From Acidobacteriaceae bacterium (GTDB lineage: Bacteria; Acidobacteriota; Terriglobia; Terriglobales; Acidobacteriaceae): a stretch of DNA of 45,971 bases. The notes below the pieces were generated by a model that saw only the letters and a program-made list of their open reading frames with translations, did not search any database and was not told where the DNA came from. A program made the translations under genes and the position numbers. Within the stretch, counting starts at the first letter, position 1; every line of letters starts with the position of its first letter. The stretch is taken from the NCBI GenBank assembly GCA_003131315.1, contig PKUV01000167.1:104061-150031 (forward strand), written 5' to 3'. Shown in pieces: positions 32,734 through 42,859 of the stretch.

Positions 32734-34262
32734 TGGCCCACCACCTTGCTGGCCAATTGGGTGAAGGGGGCGAGAGCCGCTTGCACTGCCGGATCAATCG
32801 CGCTGAGCCACACCAGGGGCGCAACACCCATCACCAGAGCGGCAACAGCAATCGGCCAAAGTGCTGCCTTCTCACGGAGGTTGAGGTCGGGCAACGCCTT
32901 GTTGACTTCGTGCGTCACTTTGCCGAAAAAAATGCGCTGATACATCCACAGCAGGTAGCAGGCGCTCCAGATCACACCGGTCGCGGCGAGGATTCCATAG
33001 ATCGGGCGCGCCTGGAACGCTCCGCTCAGCACCAGGAACTCGCCGATGAAACCGTTCAGCAGCGGCAGTCCGATTGAGGCGAGCACGGTGACCAGAAAGA
33101 AGGTGGCGTATTTTGGCATGGGTGTCGCCAGTCCGCCAAAATCGGCGATCTCGTAGGTGTGGCGGCGTTCGTAGAGGATGCCCGCCAGCATGAAGAGACC
33201 GCCGGTGGCGACACCGTGCGCCAGCATGACGAACACGGCTCCGTTCAGGCCGGCCGTGGTGAAGCTGAAGATTCCGAGGACGACGAATCCGAGGTGACTG
33301 ACCGAGGAGTAGGCGATCAGCTTTTTCATATTCGGCTGCACCAGCGAGACCAGAGCGCCGTAGATGATGCCGATCAGCGCCAAAACCATGATCCATGGCG
33401 CGTTGCGGTGCGCCTGCTCGGGAAACAGGCCGACATCGAAACGCAGCAGGCCGTAGGTGCCCATTTTCAGCAGCACGCCGGCGAGCAGCACCGATCCAGC
33501 GGTGGGCGCCTCCACGTGCGCATCGGGTAGCCAAGTGTGAAGAGGGAAGAGGGGGACCTTTACCGCAAAGGCGATGAAGAAGCCGAGGAAGAGCCAAAGC
33601 GAGGCCGTTTCGAAACCTGGCACGCTTCCACTGCGAATCGCGTTCTGAATCACGACAAAATCGAAGCTGCCAGTCTTGGCGTAGAGCCACAGAATCGCCG
33701 CCAGCATGAACATCGAGCCGATGATCGTGAACAGGAAATACTTCACCGCGGCGTAAACCCGGCGACCGTGGCCGTACATGCCGATTAGCAGCGCCATCGG
33801 GATCAGCGTCGCTTCCCAGAAGAAGTAGAACAGGAACAAGTCGAGCGAGGTGAAAACGCCGATCAGAGCCGTCTCCAGGATCAACAGCAAGATGAAGAAT
33901 TCCTTCACCCTCTCGTGAATCGAAGTCCACGAAATCAGCACGCACAGGGGCGTGAGGAACGTGGTCAGCACGACCAGCCAGACGGAAATTCCGTCAATGC
34001 CCATGTGGTAATGAATGTTGGGGGTTGTGATCCAGATTTTGTCGATCTCGAACTTGAAGGGGTTGGGATCGCGATGCAGGTGTACCGGCAAATGCAGCGA
34101 GGCTACAAATGCCAGCACGGAGATGACGAGGGCAAAGACCTTAATGTCACGATCGCGTCGGGGGATCAGCAGAATCAGCAGCCCGCCCGCTGCAGGAATG
34201 AAGGTCACCAGCGAAAGAATGATGGGACCGAGGCTTTCCATGTTCACCGAACCCATGTTCAT
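32730..34262 (-). CDS. nuoM: NADH-quinone oxidoreductase subunit M
   Basis: A 510-residue antiporter-like subunit of the complex I membrane arm. Clear blocks are HYHMGIDGISVWLVVLTTFL, FYFFWEATLIPMALLIGMYG, KVPLFPLHTWLPDAHVEAPT and MKKLIAYSSVSHLGFVVLGI. It overlaps nuoL upstream by four bases (ATGA) and nuoN downstream in the same way, showing translational coupling along the membrane-arm genes. Confidence 0.96.
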   Translation of the reverse strand: MNMGSVNMESLGPIILSLVTFIPAAGGLLILLIPRRDRDIKVFALVISVLAFVASLHLPVHLHRDPNPFKFEIDKIWITTPNIHYHMGIDGISVWLVVLTTFLTPLCVLISWTSIHERVKEFFILLLILETALIGVFTSLDLFLFYFFWEATLIPMALLIGMYGHGRRVYAAVKYFLFTIIGSMFMLAAILWLYAKTGSFDFVVIQNAIRSGSVPGFETASLWLFLGFFIAFAVKVPLFPLHTWLPDAHVEAPTAGSVLLAGVLLKMGTYGLLRFDVGLFPEQAHRNAPWIMVLALIGIIYGALVSLVQPNMKKLIAYSSVSHLGFVVLGIFSFTTAGLNGAVFVMLAHGVATGGLFMLAGILYERRHTYEIADFGGLATPMPKYATFFLVTVLASIGLPLLNGFIGEFLVLSGAFQARPIYGILAATGVIWSACYLLWMYQRIFFGKVTHEVNKALPDLNLREKAALWPIAVAALVMGVAPLVWLSAIDPAVQAALAPFTQLASKVVGQ

Positions 34263-36226
34263 CGCACTCCCATCCAGACCATGTAAGCGATCACAACTGC
34301 CCCGCCAGCGGCCACCCAGCCGGCATACGAGCGCAGATTGCCCGACTGCATGTGGCGCACGGTGTCAGACACGTGGCGCGCAGCGTCGGCTGAGTTGTTC
34401 ACCGTGGCGTCGATCACTTCCTGGTCGACGCCATGCCAGAGAATCGTGGTCGAGCCGTCGACGAGCGGTTTGACGAACAGGACGGCGTAAAGCTCATCGA
34501 TGTAGTACTTGTTGGCGACTGCCCGGTAGAGCCCGCCGAGGCTGGCGGCGATGCGCGCGGGCAGTTGCGGGCGGCGGCTGTAGAGCAGATAGGCCAGCAG
34601 CCATCCCAGTCCCGCCACGCTAATGGAAACACCCATTAACAGATGCTCGAGCGTGCTGTCACCAGCTTCGCGAGAAGTTTCTTGCGCAACTTCCGTCGCC
34701 CCCTGAAAAACGGGAGCCAGAAAATGTTCGAACCGATTTCCGTAGCCTACGAATCCCCCAACGACCGACAGTACGGCAAGGATCACCAGCGGGCCCAGCA
34801 TCACCCAAGGGCTCTCATGCGGCTCTCCGTGTCCATGACCGTGATCGTCGTGGCCATGAGCATCGTGACCGTGCGCTTCTTGCACCACGGCGCCCCGGTA
34901 GTCGCCGCCGAATGTCATGTACATCAACCGGAACATGTAGAAGGAAGTGATGAAAGCGGTAACCACGCCGATCAGCCAATACACCCAGCTTGCGCCAAAG
35001 GCCTTCCAAAGAATTTCGTCTTTGGACCAGAAGCCGGCGAACGGCGGGATGCCCGCGATTGCGAGCGTGGCAATCCCCATCGTCAAAAACGTCCAGGGCA
35101 TGTAGAGCCGCAGTCCGCCCATCTTTCGCATGTCCTGCTCGCCGCCGACGCCGTGAATTACCGAACCTGCCGCGAGGAACAAGAGTCCCTTAAAGAACGC
35201 GTGCGTCATCAGGTGGAAAATGCCCGCGGAGAACGCTCCCACGCCACACGCCATGAACATATAGCCGAGCTGCGAGATGGTGGAGTAGGCCAGCACTTTC
35301 TTGATGTCAGTCTGGGCAATGCCGATGGTCGCCGCAAACAGCGCCGTGAGCGTTCCAATGATCGCGACCACCATCAGCGCCATCGGCGCGCGGTCAAAGA
35401 TCACGGACGAGCGCGCCACCATATAAACGCCCGCCGTTACCATGGTCGCCGCATGGATCAATGCTGACACCGGAGTGGGGCCTTCCATGGCGTCCGGCAA
35501 CCAGACATAAAGAGGGATCTGCGCCGACTTGCCGGCCGCTCCGACCATCAACAGTAAACCGATTGCCGTGAGCAGCCCCGCGCCGGCAGTCTCCGTCGGC
35601 TGCTGCTGCACCGCAGCAAAAACGCGCGTGAAGTCGAGCGATCCGAAATGCTTGATCATGAGGAAGAGCGCAATCAGGAATCCAAAATCACCAATCCGGT
35701 TGACAATGAATGCTTTCTTGCCGGCCGCGGCCGCTGAGTCTTTTGTGAACCAGTAGCCGATCAGCAGGTACGACGACAGACCCACGCCCTCCCAGCCGAT
35801 GAACATGACCAGGTAGTTCTTCGCCAGCACCAGCGTCAGCATGAAGAACATGAACAGGTTCATGTAGGACATGAAGCGGTAGTATCCGTCGTCGTCCCAC
35901 ATATAGCCGACCGAATAGATATGGATGAGGAACCCGACGCCAGTGACCACGAGCAGCATGACGAGCGATAACTGGTCCAGATAGAAACTGAAGTCGACTT
36001 GAAAGCTTCCGGAGCGGAGCCAGTGTGCGACGTCGCAGTAGTAGGGAGCCGACGCCGAAGAAAAGCCCGCAGCCAGGAACAACGCCATGGCAAAGGCAGC
36101 GCCACAGAAGACGAGCGCGACCGTCGTTATCGCTTTCTTCGACGACCGCCGGCCAAAGAAGCCGTTGATCGCCGCCCCGGCGAGCGGAAGCAGCGGGACG
36201 AGCCAGAGATAAGGATTCGGCGTCAT
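34259..36226 (-). CDS. nuoL: NADH-quinone oxidoreductase subunit L
   Basis: A 655-residue distal pumping subunit, with the long lateral C-terminal helix expected of NuoL. Blocks such as [57 protein letters not shown] and [18 protein letters not shown] are standard. An unusual feature is a His/Asp-rich loop near residues 447-472 ([20 protein letters not shown]), with eight histidines, that could bind metal ions. Overlaps of four bases join it to nuoK and nuoM. Confidence 0.96.
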   Translation of the reverse strand: MTPNPYLWLVPLLPLAGAAINGFFGRRSSKKAITTVALVFCGAAFAMALFLAAGFSSASAPYYCDVAHWLRSGSFQVDFSFYLDQLSLVMLLVVTGVGFLIHIYSVGYMWDDDGYYRFMSYMNLFMFFMLTLVLAKNYLVMFIGWEGVGLSSYLLIGYWFTKDSAAAAGKKAFIVNRIGDFGFLIALFLMIKHFGSLDFTRVFAAVQQQPTETAGAGLLTAIGLLLMVGAAGKSAQIPLYVWLPDAMEGPTPVSALIHAATMVTAGVYMVARSSVIFDRAPMALMVVAIIGTLTALFAATIGIAQTDIKKVLAYSTISQLGYMFMACGVGAFSAGIFHLMTHAFFKGLLFLAAGSVIHGVGGEQDMRKMGGLRLYMPWTFLTMGIATLAIAGIPPFAGFWSKDEILWKAFGASWVYWLIGVVTAFITSFYMFRLMYMTFGGDYRGAVVQEAHGHDAHGHDDHGHGHGEPHESPWVMLGPLVILAVLSVVGGFVGYGNRFEHFLAPVFQGATEVAQETSREAGDSTLEHLLMGVSISVAGLGWLLAYLLYSRRPQLPARIAASLGGLYRAVANKYYIDELYAVLFVKPLVDGSTTILWHGVDQEVIDATVNNSADAARHVSDTVRHMQSGNLRSYAGWVAAGGAVVIAYMVWMGVR

Positions 36227-36528
36227 AACTTGAGCAGGTTCACCTGGTCCACATTCAAAGTTTCACGCGTGCGATAGACGGCAATGATGATCGCCAGGCC
36301 CACCGCGGCCTCAGCGGCGGCCACCACCATCACGAAGAAGACGAAGACTTGCCCGCTGAGCGCGTGCCAGTGCGCGGCGAAGGCCACGAACGAAAGGTTC
36401 ACGCCGTTCAGCATCAGCTCGATCGACATGAAAATCGTGATGATGTTGCGCTTGATCAGGAACCCGAGCACTCCACACACGAACAGGATTCCGCTCAACA
36501 GCAGATAGTAGGCAAGAGGGACCATCAT
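36223..36528 (-). CDS. nuoK: NADH-quinone oxidoreductase subunit K
   Basis: A 101-residue, three-helix subunit of complex I. The second-helix glutamate is in [17 protein letters not shown] and the third-helix one in [19 protein letters not shown], both needed for the proton path. It overlaps nuoJ and nuoL by four bases each. Confidence 0.96.
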   Translation of the reverse strand: MMVPLAYYLLLSGILFVCGVLGFLIKRNIITIFMSIELMLNGVNLSFVAFAAHWHALSGQVFVFFVMVVAAAEAAVGLAIIIAVYRTRETLNVDQVNLLKL

Positions 36529-37052
36529 GCGTCCTTTCTCGCGCCGCGGGCCACGGCTTTGGGCCGGCTGGCGAGCACCACCGCGCCCATGATGGCGATC
36601 AGGATCAGCACCGACGTGACTTCAAAGGGCAGCAGGAAATCGCGGAACAGAAGCCGGGCAATGCTCTTGGGATCACCCCATAACGCGCCGATCGACACCG
36701 ACTGCGTTGTGGACGAGCGGCCGATAAGCGTCCAGGCGACGAGCACCGCCCCGATCACCACTCCCGGAATGCCGATAAGGATCGCGACCCGGCTGCCCTT
36801 GGTGCGCTCTTCTGCGCCGGCGTTCAGTAGCATGATGGTGATCACAAACAACACCATGATCGCGCCGGCGTAGACGATCACTTGCACGGCGGCCACAAAT
36901 TCCGCGCCCAGCAGAAGATACTCGGCAGCGAGCGAGGCCATCACCACGATCAGCGATAGCGCGCTGTTGATGGGATGGCTCTGCACCAGCAGGTTGATCG
37001 CCCCCGCCACGCAGATCGCTCCGAAAAAGAGAAACAAAATTAGATGAAGCAT
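36525..37052 (-). CDS. nuoJ: NADH-quinone oxidoreductase subunit J
   Basis: A 175-residue membrane subunit with five helices; [11 protein letters not shown]-type text is present as [20 protein letters not shown], followed by [20 protein letters not shown]. It starts 24 bases after nuoH, the place where nuoI is found in most nuo operons; no nuoI is present here. Confidence 0.95.
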   Translation of the reverse strand: MLHLILFLFFGAICVAGAINLLVQSHPINSALSLIVVMASLAAEYLLLGAEFVAAVQVIVYAGAIMVLFVITIMLLNAGAEERTKGSRVAILIGIPGVVIGAVLVAWTLIGRSSTTQSVSIGALWGDPKSIARLLFRDFLLPFEVTSVLILIAIMGAVVLASRPKAVARGARKDA

Positions 37053-37076
37053 TTTTGCATTACTTCTCAGTGAAGC

Positions 37077-38171
37077 TCAGAAGAATCTACCTGGGTACTG
37101 AGCTCTCAGCGCCACAACCAGCGCCGTATACACAATATTGGCAATCGCCAGGGGCAGCAGCACCTTCCACCCGAACGCCATGAGCTGGTCATAGCGGAAG
37201 CGGGGTAAGGTCCAACGCACCCAGACGTACAGAAACATGAAAAAGAAAACCTTCAGGCAGAACCAGAACACCGGCATCACAGCTTGCAGGATGGGTGGAC
37301 CAAAGATTGGCCCGTGCCATCCGCCCAGGAACAGTAGCGTGGCCAGGCAAGCGACCGTCACCATGTTGGCGTACTCGGCCATGAAAAACATCGCGAATTT
37401 CATCGCGCTGTACTCGGTGTGATATCCGGCCACCAGTTCCGACTCGGCTTCCGGCAGATCAAAAGGCGTGCGATTGGTCTCCGCATACGCGGAAATCAGA
37501 TAGATGAAAAACCCCAGCGTCTGCCCGTGAAAGATATTCCAGCGCGGAATGAAATGCCAAAATACTCCGCCCTGCGCATCCACTATTTCCCGCAGGCTGA
37601 GGCTTCCCGCCATGATCACCACTCCCACCAGCGAAAGGCCAAGCGAAACTTCATAGCTGACCATCTGGGCGCTGGCGCGCAGTCCACCGAGCAGCGAGTA
37701 CTTGTTGTTCGAGGACCATCCGGCAAGCGCCACACCGTACACGCCCATCGACGTAATGCCGAGCACAACCAGCAGCCCGATGTTCAAGTCGGTAATCTGC
37801 AGGTACGTGCCCCAGGGACCGACGGTAACCCAGTTGCCGAACGGGATCACCGAAATGGATGTAATGGCAAACACCATCGCGATGATTGGCGCCGCGATGT
37901 AGAGCGGCTTGTAGACATGCGGCTGGGTCAAATCTTCTTTGAAGATGAATTTGACGCCGTCGGCGAGCGGCTGCAGCAGGCCGAAGGGTCCAACTCGCGT
38001 GGGGCCCCAGCGGTTCTGGATGTGCGCCGACACCTTGCGCTCCAGCCAGACGCTGTACGCCACCGCCGTCAGCAGAACACCGACAACGGCGAGGGACTTG
38101 ATGATCGAAATGATGATGAACGTCGTTATGCTCAACGAAATGTCTTTCGTGTTCCCGTGTGGCGCGGGCAC
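37077..38171 (-). CDS. nuoH: NADH-quinone oxidoreductase subunit H
   Basis: A roughly 350-364-residue membrane subunit that helps form the quinone tunnel. Blocks include ERKVSAHIQNRWGPTRVGPF, GLLQPLADGVKFIFKEDL, YAETNRTPFDLPEAESELVA and GYHTEYSAMKFAMFFMAEY. The start is uncertain: a GTG at 38171 lies in the arm of a palindromic repeat, and a TTG at 38135 directly before the first helix is an attractive alternative; no ATG precedes the conserved region. Confidence 0.93.
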   Translation of the reverse strand: MPAPHGNTKDISLSITTFIIISIIKSLAVVGVLLTAVAYSVWLERKVSAHIQNRWGPTRVGPFGLLQPLADGVKFIFKEDLTQPHVYKPLYIAAPIIAMVFAITSISVIPFGNWVTVGPWGTYLQITDLNIGLLVVLGITSMGVYGVALAGWSSNNKYSLLGGLRASAQMVSYEVSLGLSLVGVVIMAGSLSLREIVDAQGGVFWHFIPRWNIFHGQTLGFFIYLISAYAETNRTPFDLPEAESELVAGYHTEYSAMKFAMFFMAEYANMVTVACLATLLFLGGWHGPIFGPPILQAVMPVFWFCLKVFFFMFLYVWVRWTLPRFRYDQLMAFGWKVLLPLAIANIVYTALVVALRAQYPGRFF

Positions 38172-38183
38172 TCTTGCCCGCGC
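38162..38183. repeat. Palindrome at the 5' end of nuoH
   Basis: GCGCGGGCA (38162-38170) and TGCCCGCGC (38175-38183) form a perfect 9-base stem with a 4-base loop. It overlaps the GTG that may start nuoH, so the mRNA hairpin could hide that codon. Confidence 0.7.
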
Positions 38184-38222
38184 GATGTTGATCTACCTGA
38201 CTGCTAGTTAGTCCCTAGAATG

Positions 38223-38465
38223 TCACTTCCCAAACTGGTCATCCGGCTTGTCTATAAGGATTCCTATGTCATGGAGAATGGCATCCAAGGCATTAACTTT
38301 GTCTTCCGCTTTAGAAATCCGCCCGGAAATTTTCAGATACCACTTCTCCCCGCGTTTGGCTTTCAGTTCCTCCGATTTGTCCCTCAGATCGTTGAGGTAG
38401 CTACGTATCGACTCCGACTTTTGCTCAGACTCCACTAGAAACTCCATCGGGCTCTTTTTCTTCAT
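38223..38465 (-). CDS. Small coiled-coil protein within the nuo operon
   Basis: An 80-residue, highly charged, mostly helical protein (MKKKSPMEFLVESEQKSESI, then heptad-like SYLNDLRDKSEELKAK). It has no signal peptide or membrane helix and matches no family I recognise. The ATG at 38465 has a GAGC-type weak ribosome site; a longer reading from 38549 would overlap the end of nuoG. It sits between nuoG and nuoH. It could be an accessory or assembly factor for complex I, or an unrelated passenger. Confidence 0.6.
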   Translation of the reverse strand: MKKKSPMEFLVESEQKSESIRSYLNDLRDKSEELKAKRGEKWYLKISGRISKAEDKVNALDAILHDIGILIDKPDDQFGK

Positions 38466-38535
38466 GCTCTTTGCTCTTTGTTGAGTTTCAAGCAAACCCA
38501 ATCTGGCGCATATCTCAGTCCCGGTGCGCAGACCC

Positions 38536-40914
38536 TTAGTCCGCCGCAACTTCCGCGTCTGCGGATTTGTTTTCGAAAACCGAATTCAAAGTCTTTGAAT
38601 ACCGTCCGAGCGTGCCCGAGCTGAACAAATCATCGTTGGCCGGAACGATGAGCTCCGGGTTCTGAATCGCGCTCGCGCCGCTTTCGGCAATCTCGAGATG
38701 CTGATCGTTGCCCGCCAGCAGATTCACCCGCGAAACATGGTACCCGGCAACCACGCGCTGGATTTCGTCGAGAATCGCCATGGGATCGAACGGCGTCATT
38801 TTCGGTTCCAGGTTGTGCGCTTCGAGCCAGACCGCATGACTATCCGCCTCGCCCGATTGCGCGCCGCGGGTTTGGCCCATGTCGGAGTGCGTCCCGCTCC
38901 CAAAGGGCACCAAGCCGCTTACATCGCTGCCCATCGCGTCTGCAATGCGAACCATCATCTCGAAGTCCGGCTTTGTGTTCGTAACTTCGCCTGCCTTCTT
39001 CACCAGTTGCAGATCGCCGCAGGTGTTCGTATAAGTTCCCGTTTTCTCGTACGCGTTCGCTGCGGGCAAAACCACGTCGGCGATAGTCGCGGTCTCGGTC
39101 AGGAACATGTCCTGAACCACCACAAAACTTTTTGAGAAGACAAAGGGATCAATGCCCAAACGGCCAACCGGATTCGATCCCACCGCGTACAGCGCTTTCA
39201 GTTTGCCGGCCTTCGCCGCTTCCACCATTTCCGGCAGGCTCAAGCCTTTTTCGGCCGGCAGATTGCCCCATTCCTTTTGGAACTTGTCTGCGCTGGCGAT
39301 GGGTTCGTATCCCGGCAGAAGATCGGGATAAAGCCCCATTTCGCTGGCTCCGCGCGAATTCGCGTAATCGCCCAAGCAGATCAGCTTTGCTCCGGTCAAG
39401 GTTGAAGCAAAACTCACCAACTTCTCGATGTCATGTCCGCGCAGTTCGGACCCGAAGGCGATGACCATGTTCTGCTCGGCGCGAATTTTATCCCGCAGCC
39501 CGATCCAGGCGTCGCGCGTCATGCTGTCGCTGGCCTTGGAATCGAGAAGCGAATCGAGTAGGGAATCGTCGCCGGCGAGAAATGCGACCGCCTTCGCTTC
39601 CGCCCCCGCCGGGACCATTCCGAATCCCGCCGCCTGCCGCCGCAACTTGATGGGCGCGGAGTTGATGACATAAAGCTTCGCGCGCCGCAGCCGCACGTTC
39701 GTCCGAATCTGCCACGCCAGCAGCGGATGCTGATTTGTAGGGTCGTTGCCAAGCAGCAGAATCGCCGGCGCGTTTAGCACTTCGCGCATGGAAGCCGTTT
39801 TTCCCGGCTTGCCGTGCAGCGCGGCCGCCAGGGCAGGGAAGTCTGCTGTGCGGTGATGATCGACGTTATTCGTCTTCAAGACGACGCGGGCAAATTTCGA
39901 AAGCAGATAATTCTCTTCGTTGGTTGTGCGATTGGACCCGATCACGCCAATCGCGCTTCCGCCGTCGTGATCGCGAACTTCGTCGCGAATTTCTCGAAAC
40001 CGTTTGCCGATCAGTTCAAAAGCTTCTTCCCAGGTTGCAGGCGTCAGCTTGCCGTTCTTGCGAATCAGCGGCTGCGTCAGGCGCTCTTTGTGGTGCGCAA
40101 AGTCGAAAGCGTAGCGGCCCTTGATGCAGAGGAAATCATTGTTGATCCCGCTCTTGTCACGATTGTCGCCGCGGACGATCTCCATGCCGGTGTCGCAGCG
40201 GCGCACGCCCAGCGTGGTCTTGCACCCGTCCCCGCAATGCGTGCAGATCGTGCCCACATGGTTCATCTCCCAGGGACGCGTCTTGTAGCGGTAGGCGCCG
40301 GAGGTGAGCGCGCCGACCGGGCAGATGTCGATGCACATGCCGCACTCTTCGCACTCGAGATGATCCTTTTCGTTGGGCGCGATGATCGAACTCACGCCGC
40401 GGTTCTGCACGCCCAGCGCCCACACGTCCATGCCTTCGCCGCACACGCGCACGCAGCGGTAGCACAGGATGCAGCGTGGGCGGTCGAAATACACCACCGG
40501 AGACCACTGCTGTTCTTCCTTGTGGTTCTTGGCCTCGATGAACTTCGATTCGGATGCGCCGTAGGAAAACGCCATGTCCTGCAATTCGCATTCGCCGCCG
40601 GCGTCGCACACCGGGCAATCCAGCGGATGGTTGCCGAGCAGCATCTCGACCATCGCCTTGCGAGCCTGGCGCACCTCGTCGTTGTCGGTGGCAACAATCA
40701 TGCCCTCGGTCACCACCGTGGTGCAGGCGGTTTGCAGCTTGGGCATTTTCTCGATTTTCACCACGCACATGCGGCAAGCGCCCTGCAGCGACAGGCCGGG
40801 GTAGTAACAAAACGAGGGAATTTCAATGCCCACGCTCTTGCAGGCCTCGATCAGCAGCGTCCCCGCGGGAGCCGTGATCTTCTTGTCGTCGACAGTGAGT
40901 GTTACGTCAGCCAT
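38536..40914 (-). CDS. nuoG: NADH-quinone oxidoreductase subunit G
   Basis: A 792-residue Fe-S subunit of the peripheral arm. The N-terminal [2Fe-2S] cysteines (SFCYYPGLSLQGACRMC), the His/Cys cluster (HPLDCPVCDAGGECELQD), the two [4Fe-4S] sets (CILCYRCVRVC, CEECGMCIDICPVG) and a further CTHCGDGC set with a Cys about 30 residues later, the N7-type motif, are all present, followed by a molybdopterin-oxidoreductase-like domain without known cofactor. The ATG at 40914 is used, as the longer frame would run back into the AT-rich repeat upstream. Confidence 0.95.
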   Translation of the reverse strand: MADVTLTVDDKKITAPAGTLLIEACKSVGIEIPSFCYYPGLSLQGACRMCVVKIEKMPKLQTACTTVVTEGMIVATDNDEVRQARKAMVEMLLGNHPLDCPVCDAGGECELQDMAFSYGASESKFIEAKNHKEEQQWSPVVYFDRPRCILCYRCVRVCGEGMDVWALGVQNRGVSSIIAPNEKDHLECEECGMCIDICPVGALTSGAYRYKTRPWEMNHVGTICTHCGDGCKTTLGVRRCDTGMEIVRGDNRDKSGINNDFLCIKGRYAFDFAHHKERLTQPLIRKNGKLTPATWEEAFELIGKRFREIRDEVRDHDGGSAIGVIGSNRTTNEENYLLSKFARVVLKTNNVDHHRTADFPALAAALHGKPGKTASMREVLNAPAILLLGNDPTNQHPLLAWQIRTNVRLRRAKLYVINSAPIKLRRQAAGFGMVPAGAEAKAVAFLAGDDSLLDSLLDSKASDSMTRDAWIGLRDKIRAEQNMVIAFGSELRGHDIEKLVSFASTLTGAKLICLGDYANSRGASEMGLYPDLLPGYEPIASADKFQKEWGNLPAEKGLSLPEMVEAAKAGKLKALYAVGSNPVGRLGIDPFVFSKSFVVVQDMFLTETATIADVVLPAANAYEKTGTYTNTCGDLQLVKKAGEVTNTKPDFEMMVRIADAMGSDVSGLVPFGSGTHSDMGQTRGAQSGEADSHAVWLEAHNLEPKMTPFDPMAILDEIQRVVAGYHVSRVNLLAGNDQHLEIAESGASAIQNPELIVPANDDLFSSGTLGRYSKTLNSVFENKSADAEVAAD

Positions 40915-40920
40915 GGTTTC

Positions 40921-40991
40921 TAATTTGTAATTGGTAATTTGTAATTTGCAATTGAAAACCCAACGCAATTACAAATTACAAATCGCAAATT
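40921..40991. repeat. Inverted array of short AT-rich units before nuoG
   Basis: Seven-base AATTxGx units run up to about 40955 and their complement follows from about 40967, with a 12-base spacer. In mRNA this would fold as a long AT-rich hairpin directly before the nuoG start. Confidence 0.7.
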
Positions 40992-40994
40992 TCT

Positions 40995-42308
40995 CTACGC
41001 CATTACCGGCTCTGCCGCCCCCGCCTTCTCGAACGGGCACGGCTTGCCTTCCAGGTGGTCCTCAAATTCTTTTCTGAACTTCTTCACAAACGCCATCGTG
41101 GGCATTGCCGCCGCATCTCCGAGCGGACAGAATGTCTTCCCCAACATGTTCTCCGCGAGGTAATAAATGTTGTCGATGTCCTTCTTCAGCCCCGCACCGG
41201 CATGAAAGCGCGTCAGCGTTTTCTTCAGCCAGTCCGTGCCTTCACGGCACGGGATGCACCAGCCGCAGCTTTCATGCTGATAGAACTTGATGGTGCGCAG
41301 CGCGAACTTCACGATGCAGATCGTATCGTCGAGCACAACCACCCCGCCCGACCCCAACATCGTTCCCGCTTTCGCCAATGAATCGAAGTCCATCGGCACG
41401 TCAATCTCTTCGGGAAGCAGCACCGGCGTTGACGATCCGCCCGGAACCACCGCTTTCAAACTGCGTCCGTTCGGAATTCCGCCGCCAACCTCATAGATCA
41501 TCTTCTGGAGGTTATAGCCCATCGGCAGTTCGTAGACGCCCGGCTTGTTGAGATTTCCCGACAGGCAGAACAGTCGAGTTCCGCCATTCTTCGGCGTGCC
41601 AAGTTTCGCGTACCAATCCGCGCCGCCCAAAATGATGTGCGGCACAGCGGCCAGCGTCTCCGCATTATTAATGACCGTCGGGCCGCCCCACAGGCCGACA
41701 ATGGCTGGGAACGGTGGACGGATGCGCGGAATGCCGCGCTTGCCTTCGAGCGACTCCATCAGCGCCGATTCTTCGCCAACTTCGTAAGCGCCTGCTCCAC
41801 CGTGCCAATAAATATCCAGATCGTATCCGCTGCCGAAGATGTTCTTGCCGAGGAAGCCCTTGGCATAGGCATCTTTAATGGCCTTCTGCATGATCACCGA
41901 CAGGTAGCGATACTCGCCGCGGATGTAGATGTACGCGGTGTGAGAGCCGACCGCGAGCGCGGCGATCATTGCACCTTCAATCACCGTGTGCGGATCGTGT
42001 TCGAAAATCAGGCGGTCCTTGCAGGTGCCGGGCTCGCTCTCGTCCCCGTTGCAGAGTACGTATTTCGGTTTCGCCGATTGCTTCGGGACAAACGACCACT
42101 TCATTCCGGTACTGAATCCGGCGCCGCCCCGTCCGCGCAAGCCCGAGTTCTTCACTTCATTGATGATGGCGTCCGGTTGCATGGCGAGCGCCTTCTGCAC
42201 GGCCTTGTAGCCGTCCAGTTCGAGATAGCGGTCGATATTCGTAGCGCCCTGGCCAAAGCGCTTCGAGATAACGCGAACCTCGTCGGGATGGGAAACTAAA
42301 GAAGCCAT
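40995..42308 (-). CDS. nuoF: NADH-quinone oxidoreductase subunit F
   Basis: A 437-residue NADH- and FMN-binding subunit. The glycine-rich FMN/NADH site SGLRGRGGAGFSTGMKWSF, the NGDESEPGTCKDR block and the [4Fe-4S] N3 motif ESCGWCIPCREGTDW with a later Cys in GKTFCPLGDAA are visible. Together with nuoE and nuoG it forms the electron-input module. Confidence 0.96.
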   Translation of the reverse strand: MASLVSHPDEVRVISKRFGQGATNIDRYLELDGYKAVQKALAMQPDAIINEVKNSGLRGRGGAGFSTGMKWSFVPKQSAKPKYVLCNGDESEPGTCKDRLIFEHDPHTVIEGAMIAALAVGSHTAYIYIRGEYRYLSVIMQKAIKDAYAKGFLGKNIFGSGYDLDIYWHGGAGAYEVGEESALMESLEGKRGIPRIRPPFPAIVGLWGGPTVINNAETLAAVPHIILGGADWYAKLGTPKNGGTRLFCLSGNLNKPGVYELPMGYNLQKMIYEVGGGIPNGRSLKAVVPGGSSTPVLLPEEIDVPMDFDSLAKAGTMLGSGGVVVLDDTICIVKFALRTIKFYQHESCGWCIPCREGTDWLKKTLTRFHAGAGLKKDIDNIYYLAENMLGKTFCPLGDAAAMPTMAFVKKFRKEFEDHLEGKPCPFEKAGAAEPVMA

Positions 42309-42313
42309 TTGTT

Positions 42314-42382
42314 GATTTAGTCATTGAGGCATTGAGTCATTGCCGAATGATTCAATGCCTCAATGACTCAATGATTCAATTT
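42314..42382. repeat. Inverted array of ATTGAGKC-type units between nuoE and nuoF
   Basis: Tandem eight-base units (ATTGAGGC, ATTGAGTC) are followed by their reverse complements; at least 13 bases (CATTGAGGCATTG with CAATGCCTCAATG) pair perfectly. The last two codons and the stop of nuoE lie inside the array. Confidence 0.75.
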
Positions 42383-42850
42383 CTTCTTATACTCGTCCAA
42401 AACCTGGTCCATCTTCTCTTTCGTCAGGTTCTCATGAAAATCGTAATTCACCTGCACTGCCGGAGCCCAACTGCACGCGCCAATGCATTCCACTTCTTCC
42501 AGCGAGAACAAGCCATCTTGCGTAGTGCCCTTGTGGCCGACGCCAAGCTTCTTCTTGCAGTGGTCGAGCAGTTCTTCGCCACCGCGGAGCATGCACGCAA
42601 TGTTGGTGCACACCTGCACGTTGTACTTCCCGCGCGGCTTGGTGGTCAGCATCGAGTAGTAACTGATCACGTTGCGGACTTCCAGTTCAGTAAGATCGAG
42701 TCGCCGCGCCAGTTCCTCGATCACCTCATCGCTCAAGCTGCCGACCTCATCCTGCGCGTAGAGCAGCGTAGGCACAAGCGCCGAGCGCCTGGTGGGATAG
42801 TGCGTTAGCATCTCGGTGAAACGCGCTTCGAATTCGTCGGAAAACTTCAT
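42368..42850 (-). CDS. nuoE: NADH-quinone oxidoreductase subunit E
   Basis: A 160-residue thioredoxin-fold subunit carrying the N1a [2Fe-2S] cluster: VCTNIACMLRGG supplies the first two cysteines, ECIGACSWAPAVQVN the last two. The C-terminal Asn-His and the stop codon are encoded by the inverted repeat that separates it from nuoF. Confidence 0.95.
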   Translation of the reverse strand: MKFSDEFEARFTEMLTHYPTRRSALVPTLLYAQDEVGSLSDEVIEELARRLDLTELEVRNVISYYSMLTTKPRGKYNVQVCTNIACMLRGGEELLDHCKKKLGVGHKGTTQDGLFSLEEVECIGACSWAPAVQVNYDFHENLTKEKMDQVLDEYKKKLNH

Positions 42851-42859
42851 AAGTCAAAG

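Noticed and set aside
39814-40923. Plus-strand frame of 369 codons
   Set aside because: Antisense to nuoG with its full set of cluster cysteines.
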